A DNA stretch of 64,000 nt from Tiliqua scincoides (Eukaryota; Chordata; Lepidosauria; Squamata; Scincidae): NCBI RefSeq assembly GCF_035046505.1, contig NC_089823.1, forward strand, positions 1,170,767-1,234,766. The letters run 5' to 3'. This document shows positions 12,641 to 22,802 of the stretch, one piece after another. Within the stretch, counting starts at the first letter, position 1, and each line of letters opens with the position of its first letter. Both the position numbers and the translations under genes were made by a program. Under the pieces are notes generated by a model. The model did no database searches. It was not told the origin of the DNA and saw nothing but the letters and a program-made list of their open reading frames with translations.

Positions 12641-13205
12641 ATGCAAGGCCCACAACATTTGCTGCTTTTGCTACTAGTTAATCCAGCTCCTCCCCATCCC
12701 TGTGCAAGTGAACGCTGAATTCCTTTACAGAGCTGCCCAGCGTGTGAGCGCAGCCCATCCAAATACACACACACACCCCCAGGCAGAGACAGAAGAGCTG
12801 CAGCTGATCCTCCCTGCTGTCACTCAGCGATGTTTGGTCGTCCCCTCTCCGTGTCGTCTCTGGTTTAGGAGACTGAAATGATCTCTCCAAGAAACACGAA
12901 CACAAGCCAGGGAGACTCCCCTGTTCTGCACTCCAGTGATGGAAAGTGATGTGTCCGGCACCTCCAAGAAGTGGCCTCCTAGGGAGTCTGCCTCAGCTCC
13001 ACCCAGCCCAGTCTTCCTTGCCCTGCCCAGGGCTTCGGGATGGGCGGGAGGGGCCCTTTCCTAGGCCTGATTAGAGGATTGGCCAGGGATTGGACCTGGG
13101 CCTTACCTGCGTGCCAAGCCAGGGGGCTCTGTCACTGAGTTGCAGCCCCTCCACCAAGTGCTCCCTCTAATTCTCTTGACCCGAACCTCCAACCATGGCA
13201 CTGTC

Positions 13206-13225
13206 TGACTGTTCCATTGTTTCAG
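13206..13225 (+). promoter_or_regulatory. Predicted 3' splice site upstream of OR gene 1
   Basis: A pyrimidine-rich run ending TTTCAG lies 40 bases before the start codon. Vertebrate OR genes usually have one or more non-coding 5' exons spliced just upstream of the single coding exon, so this is the likely acceptor. The donor exon was not identified. Confidence 0.6.
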
Positions 13226-13265
13226 GTCCAGGCTATGCAGTGGTCCCAGGAACCAAGCCCCCAAA

Positions 13266-14216
13266 ATGTCATGCTACAATCAGTCCGCCCCTTCAGCATT
13301 CATCTTAACAGGGATCCCAGGCCTGGAGGCCGCTCACTTCTGGGTGGCCTTTCCCTTCTGCTCCATGTATGTCGTGGCCCTGCTGGGGAACATCGCCATC
13401 CTCCGTGTGGTCAAGAGGGAACCGAGCCTCCACCTGCCCATGTACTACTTCCTCTGCATGCTGGCTGCCATTGACCTGGTGCTGAGCACCTCCACTGTGC
13501 CCAAGATCCTCAGCATCTTCTGGTTCCACTCCCAGACCATTGGCTTTGGTGCCTGCATCACCCAGATGTTCTTCATCCACGGCTTCTCAGCAGTGGAGTC
13601 GGGAGTGCTGCTGGCCATGGCCTTTGACCGCTACGTGGCCATCTGCACCCCCCTCCGCTACACCGCCATCCTCACCAACTCTGTCATTGCCAAGATTGGG
13701 TGCGCAGCCTTCGTGAGGGGCATCGGCTTCATGACCCCCTTGACCTGCATGGTGAGCCGCCTGCCCTACAGGGGGCCCAACGTCATCGCCCACTCCTACT
13801 GCGAGCACATGGCAGTGGTCAAGCTGGCCTGTGGAGACACAACCCCCAACAACATCTACGGGATCACGGCCGCCACTTTTGTGGTCGGCTCAGATTCCAT
13901 CTTCATTGCCATTTCCTACCTGCTCATCCTAAGGGCAGTCATGGGGCTTTCCTCCAGGGAGGCGCGGCTGAAGTCCTTTGGCACTTGTGGGTCTCACCTC
14001 TGTGTCATCCTCCTCTTCTACACACCTGGACTCTTCTCCTTCTACACCCAGCGCTGGGGTCACAACGTTCCCACACACATCCACATCCTGCTGGCTGACC
14101 TCTACCTCCTGGTGCCACCCATGCTCAACCCCATAATCTACGGCATGAAGACCAAGCAGATCCGTGACCAGGTGCTGAAGCCCTTCTGCCCCAAGGCCAC
14201 CCAAGCTGGGTCTTGA
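13266..14216 (+). CDS. Class I olfactory receptor, OR52-type (OR gene 1)
   Basis: This intact 316-residue seven-transmembrane odorant receptor lies in one exon. It has an N-glycosylation site (NQS, residues 5-7), the class I N-terminal phrase LTGIPGLEAAHFW, GN at 41-42 in TM1, and LHLPMYYFL at 55-63 leading into TM2. It also has the OR signature [10 protein letters not shown] at 118-127, the extracellular-loop-2 block HSYCEH at 176-181, the loop-3/TM6 block KSFGTCGSHLCV at 236-247 and PMLNPIIY at 285-292 in TM7. Cys97 and Cys179 would form the usual disulfide. The length fits the family. The protein would sit in olfactory cilia and couple to the olfactory G protein; its ligand is unknown. Family assignment to OR52 is by motif recognition; the subfamily is not resolved. 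The closest neighbours are repeats on both sides. Confidence 0.96.
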   Translation: MSCYNQSAPSAFILTGIPGLEAAHFWVAFPFCSMYVVALLGNIAILRVVKREPSLHLPMYYFLCMLAAIDLVLSTSTVPKILSIFWFHSQTIGFGACITQMFFIHGFSAVESGVLLAMAFDRYVAICTPLRYTAILTNSVIAKIGCAAFVRGIGFMTPLTCMVSRLPYRGPNVIAHSYCEHMAVVKLACGDTTPNNIYGITAATFVVGSDSIFIAISYLLILRAVMGLSSREARLKSFGTCGSHLCVILLFYTPGLFSFYTQRWGHNVPTHIHILLADLYLLVPPMLNPIIYGMKTKQIRDQVLKPFCPKATQAGS

Positions 14217-14677
14217 CTCCAACTGACCTCAGGCCTTGACGTGTGAGGCTGGGTGGTGGAGGGGACAATTCTTGCATGACTGTTCAGAGAATCTGCCAGC
14301 CAACACCTCACAGATGTGCCTGTTTCAACAGTTAGGGCAGTCTTGCCATTGTAAGGCACAAGATGTGTGCCTCTTGAATGGAGATGCCCCACAGTCAGTC
14401 CCTGGTGCCTTGTCCAGCACCCCACCCCTCTGGACAAATCCAGCACACTGGATTCCATGAGACAACAGCACCTGTGGGGTTTTAACGCTGACCTGAGCAC
14501 TATCAACTGACCCTGCCAATGGTGTCCTCCCAACCCGACAATGACACGCCTTGCCCTTCAAGACTCCTGCCTTCAAGCCAGTCCTTCAGGCTGAGTGTTG
14601 TGCTGAGTTTCCCCACACCAGCTCAAATCTGCCTGACCTCCTGCCTTTGGTCCTCTGCTCCTTGCATAGGACTACAC
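14217..14677. other. 3' flank of OR gene 1, nothing recognised
   Basis: This holds the likely 3' UTR of OR gene 1. No clear polyadenylation signal or repeat was noted before the hAT MITE. Confidence 0.35.
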
Positions 14678-14905
14678 CAGCGATTTTCAACCTTTTTCAT
14701 CTCACAGCACACTGACAAGGCATTAAAATGGTCAAGGCACACCATCAGGTTTTTGACAATTGACAAGGCACACCATGCTGCCAGTGGAAGCTCACCTCCC
14801 CCATTGGCCCTACTAATAAATGACCTTCCTTCAAATTCCTGTGGCACACCTGTGGACCACTTGCGGCACACCAGTGTGCCACGGCACAGTGGTTGAAAAT
14901 GGCTG
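14678..14905. mobile_element. hAT-type MITE (228 bp)
   Basis: The ends CAGCGATTTTCAACC and GGTTGAAAATGGCTG are inverted repeats that match at 13 of 15 bases. The flanks GACTACAC (14670-14677) and GACTAGAC (14906-14913) match at 7 of 8 bases, as expected of an aged hAT target duplication. There is no coding capacity. Confidence 0.9.
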
Positions 14906-14913
14906 GACTAGAC

Positions 14914-15810
14914 AGAGTCATCCAGGCCACCCCTCCCACCAGGACTGTAAACAAATGCAACAACCAGTGCTGCTGTCATGGCTTGTTCCACCTTCTCATG
15001 GGAACAAATCAACACAAGCTTATCTTGGAATTGGCTGTTTTCTTTACAGGCACTGCCTTTCAGACAGTCTCTTCAGGGTTGTGGTAATTAAGTAGCAATA
15101 CTAAAAGACAGTGGAACTGGAGGGGATGCACTTGCACGTTTCACCCAACAGAAAATAAACTCTTTCCCATGAAGTGGTTTCTGGGCATCATGATCTGTTC
15201 AGGCTCAGGACATGCTCTCCTTTCTGTGTGAACAGTTCAGCCACCATTGCATCTCTTTCATATGAGGAAGCACCCCCCACATCCACTTTTGGCCATGCGC
15301 TCCATGCAGTAGGAAGTGCCCACTAACACTCACACTGAGTTGACATGTCAGGCCCCACCCGTGTGACACTCTTGGTTGGTGAGCAACAAAGCGACCATTG
15401 GGATAGATCAAAGTGCCTCTGTGCTGTCGCTGTTGCACTCCAGCAAGGTGCAATGCATGCCTGATTCCACCTGAGGTGCATGGCACACAGTCTACTGGGA
15501 CATTTGAGCAACGGGCCCCTTAGAGGACCTCTGGGAGGGAGGGAAGCATTCTACAGAAAAATGAGCCACAGCAACACATGGTAACGCTTGTTGTGCTACC
15601 ACGCCTGTATCATATGTTTGCACAGGGGCATCACTGTGTGTGGGACTTTGCAGAGAGACAAAGACAGTTGAGAGGTTCCTGCCCTGTGCAACCAAGGGTG
15701 TCCAACATACTGCAGTGGAGACACCCTGCAAACAGAAGGGAGGTGGAGGGAGGGCTGGGGGGCGCATGGCTGCCAGTGACTCACAGTTGGGCTTCCTTCC
15801 ATCACTTTAC
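14914..15810. other. No recognisable feature
   Basis: I found no gene, tail or terminal repeats in this interval. Confidence 0.35.
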
Positions 15811-15942
15811 ATAAGAACAGCCCCACTGGATCAGGCCAAAGGCCCATCCAGTCCAGCTTCCTGTATCTCACAGCAGCCTACCAAATGCCCCAAGGAGCAC
15901 ACCAGATAACAAGAGACCTGCATCTTAGCACCCTCCCTTTAC
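15811..15942 (-). mobile_element. CR1 3' UTR fragment
   Basis: The segment is the reverse complement of the CR1 3' UTR, starting at the tail-proximal ATAAGAACAGCCCCACTGG string. It directly abuts the left edge of the nested hAT element. Confidence 0.85.
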
Positions 15943-16020
15943 TGTAGTGGTTCTCAAACTTTTAGCACCAGGACCTACTTTTTTTATTGCAATCTGTCCA
16001 GGACCCACCAGAAGTGATGT

Positions 16021-16563
16021 TGTCACGAGATGATCCCCAAACTGACAAGTAATTTGCTGGCTGCACAGTAACAGGCCTGAAGCCTTGGCCAGACCAGGAC
16101 AGCACAGCATCCTGGGAGCCTCATGCTGATGCAATATCGGGTGACATGCATCAGGTGACATAATGTGAGTGTGTGTGCGTGTGACTGCACCTGCATAGTC
16201 AGCATGACTGTGCAGTATTTCCTGCACTCTGATTGGTCACAAGAAGTATAAGTTCCAGCAGGGGCAAGCAAAAGGTGTGGGAGAAGCAGAGCATTGTGAG
16301 CCAGAGGCTACGTTAATTGGATCAGTGAATCATGTACCGTTTGTATTATCTGGACTGTAAATATCTGTACATAGTAAAGGAGGAGTGTGGTGAAGAACTT
16401 CTGCCTTTGAGTCTTCTTTGTCGCCGGGGGTGAGGGCGTTCCGACCTTGAGGCACAGGAACAATAACTGCCGTGCAGCTTTCTGCGTGCCAAGCCGTTGG
16501 CGGAGCTCCAGCAGCAGAGCGGAGCCATCCCGGAGCGGCCTGAGCACAACGCAGCTCGCAACA
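16021..16563. mobile_element. Solo LTR of an LTR retroelement or endogenous retrovirus (fossil)
   Basis: The 543-bp block begins TGTCACGAG and ends CTCGCAACA, thus TG...CA, and is flanked by GATGT at 16016-16020 and again at 16564-16568. With the block removed, the host hAT sequence reads through. A 5-bp duplication and these ends fit a retroviral or Gypsy-type LTR left after recombination between two LTRs. The clean flanks suggest moderate age. No internal region is present. Confidence 0.85.
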
Positions 16564-16667
16564 GATGTCATGGCTGGAAGTGACATCATCAAGCAAATTA
16601 AAATAAATAATTATAAATAACACAGGCCAACACACATTTTGCTTCCTTAAATGTTACACCAATTCCT

Positions 16668-16920
16668 GGGTATATTTGGTGTGCCAATTCCAAAAATGGC
16701 ATCTGTTTTACCCTATCATGTCTAGTTTTGGAGACATAGCATAGCCTCTTTAGTGAATGGTTCAAGAAGCTTCCTCATGAGGAAGCCTACACCATGGCTT
16801 CTTCACAAGGAAGCTGCTTGAACCACTCACTAATGAGGCTATGCCATGTCTCCAAATCTAGATGTGATAGGGCAAAACAGATGCCATTTTTGGAATCGGC
16901 ACCCCAAATTCATATCAAAC
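16668..16920. repeat. Long foldback (two inverted arms of about 110 bp)
   Basis: Arm 16668-16786 and arm 16797-16920 are near reverse complements. Both contain GGCATCTGTTTT, GGAGACAT and GGTTCAAG. They are separated by about 11 bases and match at roughly 85% by eye. No terminal duplication or coding capacity is visible. It lies within the 880-bp insert (about 16626-17504) that interrupts the hAT element and may be part of a foldback MITE. Confidence 0.8.
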
Positions 16921-16924
16921 CGCC

Positions 16925-17504
16925 ATAAAGTTTGGGAAAAACTTTTCTGACCCTCAATTTTGTAGGCCTGTGTAATTAAAGTAAACAAATAATTAAATAA
17001 GGGGAAGCTGTCAGGGTTCACATTGGTTCCTCTAAAGGAAGGGAGTAATAATTTCAGGGTTCTCAATAAGATCCAAACAAAATGGAACATGAAACACAGG
17101 ATTTATTAGGATCCAATTAACAATTAAGAACTTTAATATAAATTCAATATGCAGTTTACTAAAGCACTACAAAATAAAGGAGGCTCCTGAACCTGCAGGA
17201 CTCCCCCTCAGGCAAAACCCTTTTATGAACTTGCCAAGAAAAGATTAAAAACCAGATGCAGTCAGAAATAGTTTCACTCACAGTCCCGTTACTCCTCCTC
17301 CAGATCCCATCCAACCAAGGAGGCAACAAAGTTCCCTTCTCCACAGGGTTTTATTTCCTTTCTAATTAGCCCAATCCTGCTCACCTGGGTCCTTTACTCC
17401 TGATGAATCCCAACTACTCTAACACCAATGGAAGGAAAGTAAAGACCTACATGAAACAACAATTTCATGACAGAAGCCATCCCTGTTCCACCAAATGAAT
17501 TTTC
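16925..17504. other. Rest of the insert inside the hAT element, family unknown
   Basis: This moderately AT-rich sequence is absent from the two complete hAT copies, so it is an insertion. I do not recognise its family and see no frame. Confidence 0.35.
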
Positions 17505-17851
17505 TCTGTAGCCTGCTTGTAATAACCCCAGAACCCCCGCCCCCCACACACAGAAATTCAGTGAGATTTTCAGGCCTACCCAGTGCCCAGTTCAAGCACA
17601 GCACAATCAGGACCCACCTGGCCTTACAAGTCTAAAACAGAAAAAACTCACCTTAAGAACATAAGAACATAAGAACAGCCCCACTGGATCAGGCCAAAGG
17701 CCCATCTAGTCCAGCTTCCTGTATCTCACAGCGGCCCACCAAATGCCCCAGGGAGCACACCAGATAACAAGAGACCTCATCCTGGTGCTCTCCCCTACAT
17801 CTGGCATTCTGACTTAACCCATTTCTAAAATCAGGAGGTTGCGCATACACA

Positions 17852-20734
17852 TCATGGCTTATAACCCATAATGGATTTTTCCTCCAGAAACTTTTCCAAT
17901 CCCCTTTTAAAGGCGTCCAGGCTAGACGCCATCACCACATCCTGTGGCAAGGAGTTCCACAGACCGACCACACGCTGAATAAAGAAATATTTTCTTTTGT
18001 CTGTCCTAAACCGCCCAACACTCAATTTTAGTGGATGTCCCCTGGTTCTGGTATTATGTGAGAGTGTAAAGAGCATCTCCCTATTCACTCTGTCCATCCC
18101 CTGCATAATTTTGTATGTCTCAATCGTGTCCCCCCCTCAAGCGTCTCTTTTCTAGGCTGAAGAGGCCCAAATGCCGTAGCCTTTCCTCATAAGGAAGGTG
18201 CCCCAGCCCCGTAATCATCTTAGTCGCTCTCTTTTGCACCTTTTCCATTTCCACTATGTCTTTTTTGAGATGCGGCGACCAGAACTGGACACAATACTCC
18301 AGGTGTGGCCTTACCATCGATTTGTACAACGGCATTATAATACTAGCCGTTTTGTTCTCAATACCCTTCCTAATGATCCCAAGCATAGAATTGGCCTTCT
18401 TCACTGCCGCCGCACATTGGGTCGACACTTTCATCGACCTGTCCACCACCACCCCAAGATCTCTCTCCTGATCTGTCACAGACAGCTCAGAACCCATCAG
18501 CCTATATCTAAAGTTTTGATTTTTTGTCCCAATGTGCATGACTTTACACTTACTGACATTGAAGCGCATCTGCCATTTTGTTGCCCATTCTGGCAATCTG
18601 GAGAGATCCTTCTGGAGCTCCTCACAATCACTTCTGGTCTTCACCACTCGGAAAAGTTTGGTGTCGCCTGCAAACTTAGCCACTTCACTGTTCAACCCTG
18701 TCTCCAGGTCATTTATGAAGAGGTTGAAAAGCACCGGTCCCAGGACAGATCCTTGGGGCACACCGCTTTTCACCTCTCTCCATTGTGAAAATTGCCCATT
18801 GACACCCACTCTCTGCTTCCTGACCTCCAACCAGTTCTCAATAGACGAGAGGACCTGTCCTCTAATTCCCTGACTGTGGAGTTTTTTCAGTAGTCTTTGG
18901 TGAGGGACCGTGTCAAACGCCTTCTGAAAGTCCAGATATATAATGTCCACGGGTTCTCCCGCATCCACATGCCTGTTGACCTTTCAAAGAATTCTATAAG
19001 GTTCGTGAGGCAAGACTTACCCTTACAGAAGCCATGCTGACTCTCCCTCAGCAAGGCCTGTTCGTCTATGTGTTTTGAGATCCTATCTTTGATGAGGCAT
19101 TCCACCATCTTACCCAGTATGGATGTTAGGCTGACCGGCCTATAGTTTCCCGGGTCCCCCCTCTTTCCCTTTTTAAAAATAGGCGTGACATTTGCTATCC
19201 TCCAATCTTCTGGCACCGTGGCCGTTTTGAGGGACAAGTTGCATACCTTAGTCAAGAGGTCTGCAACTTCATTCTTCAATTCCTTAATAACTCTTGGGTG
19301 GATGCCATCAGGGCCCGGTGACTTATTGATCTTTAATTTATCAATGAGGTCTGAAACATCTTCTCTTTTAACCTCTATCTGACTTAACTCCTCGGTCAGG
19401 AGGGGCTGTTCGGGCAGCGGTATCTGCCCAAGGTCTTCTGCCGTGAAGACAGATGCAAAGAACTCATTTAATTTCTCTGCCATCTCTAAGTCTCCTTTTA
19501 TCTCCCCTTTCCCTCCCTCACCATCCAGAGGGCCAACCACTTCTCTGGCGGGTTTCCTGCTTCTAACATATTTGAAGAAGCTTTTATTATTCCCCTTAAT
19601 GTTGCCGGCCATGCGTTCCTCATAGTCTCGCTTGGCCTCCCCTATCACCTTCTTACATTTCTTTTGCCACAGTTTATGTTCCTTTTTATTCTCTTCATTA
19701 GGGCAAGACTTCCATTTACAGAAGGAAGCTTCCTTGCCCTTCACAGCCTCTCTAACTTGGCTGGTTAGCCATGCGGGCACCCTCCTGGATTTAGTGGAAC
19801 CCTTCTTTCTTTGCGGTATACACCTCTGCTGGGCCTCTATTACTGTTGTTTTAAGCAGCCTCCATGCACTCTGGAGAGATTGGACTCCTTTTACCCTCCC
19901 TTTCAACCTCCTTCTAACCAGCCTCCTCATTTGGGGGAAGTCCGCCCGTCGGAAGTCAAGGGTTTTTGTGAGAGATTTGCCTGGTATTCTTCCCCCAACG
20001 TGCACGTCAAAACGGATTGCAGCTTGATCACTGTTCCCCAATGGCTCAGTAACGTTTACATCTCTAACCAGGTCCTGCGTACTGCACAAAATTAAATCCA
20101 GAGTCACCTGTCCTCTGGTGGGCTCCGTGACTAGCTGATCTAAGCCACAGTCATTCAGCACGTCAAGAAATCCGGTTTCCTTATCCTGACCAGAACACAA
20201 ATTGACCCAGTCAATATGAGGATAATTGAAGTCCCCCATGATTACAACCCTGTCCCTCCTTGTCACCTCCCTGATCTGTTTCCTCATTTCAAGGTCCCCA
20301 TCTGATTTCTGGTCTGGAGGACGATAGCACGCCCCCAGTATTACATCGCTGCACAAGCCTGGTAATTTAACCCACAGAGATTCTACGGTGGAGTCAGACC
20401 CACCTTCAATCTCTACTTTACTGGATTCTATCCCTTCCTTAACATAAAGGGCCACCCCACCTCCAACACGCCCCTGCCTGTCCCTCCTGTAGAGTTTATA
20501 GCCCGGGATTGCGGTATCCCACTGATTCTCCGCATTCCACCAGGTTTCCGTTATGCCCACTATGTCAATATTTTCCCTTGTCACCAGACATTCCAGTTCT
20601 CCCACCTTTGCTCGTAGACTTCGGGCATTCGCATAAAAGCATTTGTACACGGAATGCCCCAGGATGCGCTGCTTATTCGCTCCTTTGTCCCCGCATCCTC
20701 TCATTGTGCCAAACCGTCTATCACATCCCATCAC
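17852..20734 (-). pseudogene. CR1 ORF2 (endonuclease-reverse transcriptase), copy 1, broken
   Basis: Three consecutive frames cover one ORF2. The first (20734-18887, 615 codons) has the APE-type endonuclease with NARSL, ITETWW, YRPP, MGDFN and GNSDQ, then the start of the reverse transcriptase (NKSPGPDGIHP, GNYRPVSLTS). The second (18968-18120) carries FQKAFDTVPHQ, VPQGSVLGPVLFNLFINDL and the catalytic block, which here reads FAGD (about 18666) instead of FADD. The third (18106-17852) is the C-terminal WNSLPQDVV region. The first break is a lost G near 18982 (AGGTC where the frame needs AGGGTC). The second is a seven-C run at 18130-18136 where older CR1 copies in this window have six. Confidence 0.93.
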
Positions 20735-20865
20735 ACTACCTTCCCCAATTTCTTCTCCTACTCTGCCTTTGTCTTGTTGTTCTCTAACCTCCCCATCCTC
20801 ATCCCATAGGGATGAGGAGTCCCGAACCGGATGCCCCTCGGCTCCTGTCGGCCTTCCCCCAGGGA

Positions 20866-21780
20866 TCAGTTTAAAAGCTGCTCTGCCACCTTTTTAATGT
20901 TATGCGCCAGCAGTCTGGTTCCATTCTGGTTCAAGTGGAGCCCGTCCCTCTTGTACAGGCCCCGCTTGTCCCAAAAAGTTCCCCAGTGCCTAACAAATCT
21001 AAACCCCTCCTCCCTACACCACCGTCTCATCCACGCATTGAGACCCCTGATTTCCGCCTGCCTAGCTGGCCCTGCGCGTGGAACAGGTAGCACTTCAGAG
21101 AACGCTACCTTTGAGGTCCTGGCTTTCAGCTTCCTGCCTAAAAGCCTAAATTTGGCCTCCAGGACTTCCCAGCTACACTTGCCCACGTCGTTGGTGCCAA
21201 CATGCACCACAGCCGCTACCTCTCCCCCAGCACTGTCTACTAGCCTGTCTAGACGAGAAGTGATGTCCGCAACCTTCGCACCAGGCAGGCAAGTCACCAT
21301 GCGGTCCTCACATCCGTTGCAAACCCCCCTCTCTATGTTTCTAATAATCGAATCCCCCACTACAAGAAGCCCCCGACCCCCCTCCCGCCGAGGAGTATCC
21401 CGAGTGCGTTCGGATACGGGCCCATCCCCTGGAGGAGGGGTCCCCCCTAGGGGATTGTTTCCCTCCTCTCCAGGATGACGTCCTCCAGTCCCGAGACTTC
21501 CCACCCGGGCAGCCGAGGAGCTGCACGCCTGAGGTTGGGACGAAGCCTGATCGTCCCCAGAAGTCTCCCCACGGTCCTCCTCTGCCTGCCTGTGCTTCTC
21601 CAGGTCGGTCATCAAGGCTTCAAGGGAGCAGACGCGTTCCCTGAGACCCCGGAGCTCCTTGCACCGAGGTCACACCCATGACTTATACCCCAGAGGCATA
21701 TAATCATACATGTGGCACTCGATGCAGAACACTGGATAGCCCCCACTCTGCTGCTGGCTGTCTGACTGCATAGCTTTTTT
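20866..21780 (-). pseudogene. CR1 ORF1 with SGNH esterase domain, copy 1, nonsense codon
   Basis: The downstream 249 codons (21615-20866) encode the esterase-like domain typical of CR1 ORF1, with VVGDSIIRN (nucleophile Ser), HVGTND and DGLHLN (Asp-His of the triad). Upstream, a TGA at about 21670-21672 replaces the first Cys of the WVCPRC zinc motif that is intact in copy 2. The full frame would therefore start at the ATG near 21771 and is interrupted early. Confidence 0.88.
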
Positions 21781-21879
21781 TTTGTTTTTGTTGTTTTATT
21801 TAGGGGTCCTTTTATAAACCCTAAACTGGATAGGAGCCCTCTTCTCAAGGGAAGAGGAAGGGCAGTGTATGGGGCCCTG

Positions 21880-22802
21880 GCCTCCTCGCCCTGCTGCTGA
21901 ACTCGCCCAGATGCTAAACTCTCGTGCCTTACCTGGCACTTAGTTCCCGAGGCACTTGGTTCCCAGAGGCCACACGCGTCTGCAGAGAGCCTCACGTGAT
22001 GGCCAGCCTAGCTTTATACTCCTGGCTGGCTCCTCCCTCCTCCTTCCTTCCTGATTGAAAGGGGGCTGGCCTTCCCAGGTGAGTTTACAAGAGCTCAGGA
22101 AGGCAAATGGCTGCTGATGGGCGTGACCTACTCTGCAGGCTCCTGAATGGACTGCTTGGATTAGCCTAATGGGGCTCTTAATGGGTTGGGAATTGGCCCT
22201 TCCTAGGTTCTTTCCCTCCTAGTTCTGTTCTCTTAGGCTGGACTGTTTTTGTTACCTCAAGCTAGTTTTTATTTGGGTTTATTTAATTATTTATTGCTCT
22301 CTAGATCCTGTGTCCTGTGTCCCACTTTACTGAACTGTTTAGGTTATGTTCTAACTTAGATTAGGTTTAACCTGGGTTAAGTATAGGTTTAATTTAAACA
22401 AGTAGAAAAACCTGCTTTCCACTTTATCCTCCTCCCTTCCTTCGATTAGGTGCTACCTTAGGTGCAGCTAACTTTCAACTTTGATTTAAATGCCTGACCC
22501 TTGGGCTCTTACTCATGAGTAGGACTCTGCTCTTACTCATGAGTAGGACTCTGCTCCTCCCTTATGGTGCTAACTTTCAATTTTGATTTAAGGTTGATTT
22601 AAAGGTAAGGTTAAGGTTAGAAGACAGGGAGTTAGAAAGACAAAGCGTTAGAATGAGTACACTTACCCTCTCGTCGTCTTCCTCCTCCTCCTCCTCCTCC
22701 TCCAAAACTCAGAGGTCTACTTGCCTTCTCCTCGCCCAGATGCTAAACTCTTGTGCCTTACCTGGCACTTAGTTCCCAGAGGCCACACGCGTCTGGAGAG
22801 AG
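21880..22802 (-). promoter_or_regulatory. CR1 copy 1 5' UTR with tandem promoter-like monomers
   Basis: A 140-bp block at about 21880-22020 recurs, shortened, at 22727-22802, some 845 bp away. On the sense strand the block has a TATAAAG box, then GTGGCCTCTGGGAACC, and a strong 5' splice donor-like CAGGTAAGG. Repeated 5' UTR monomers acting as promoters are known from some mammalian L1 families; here that role is inferred. The outer monomer of this copy is truncated before the TATA box. Confidence 0.65.
22507..22556. repeat. 24-bp minisatellite in CR1 5' UTR, two units
   Basis: The unit CTCTTACTCATGAGTAGGAC continues with TCTG and is present twice. Each unit holds the 10-bp palindrome ACTCATGAGT. 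The equivalent site in copy 2 has three units. Confidence 0.85.

Larger units (their letters stand above)
17656..22802 (-). mobile_element. CR1 LINE, near full length (copy 1)
   Basis: This 5.1-kb non-LTR retrotransposon reads on minus. From its 5' end (high coordinate) it has a long 5' UTR with repeated promoter-like monomers, ORF1, ORF2 and a 3' UTR ending in TTCTTATG repeats (17656-17680). It interrupts the hAT element. ACCTTA occurs at both junctions (17650-17655 and 22803-22808), a possible short target duplication. It is about 98% alike to copy 2 over ORF2 by eye, so both are young. It is dead: ORF1 has a nonsense codon, ORF2 has two frameshifts and the catalytic FADD motif reads FAGD. 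Confidence 0.95.

Noticed and set aside
18198-18788. 196-codon frames antisense to CR1 ORF2, also at 25027-25617
   Set aside because: Mirror frames of the reverse transcriptase; present in both copies only because the copies are alike.
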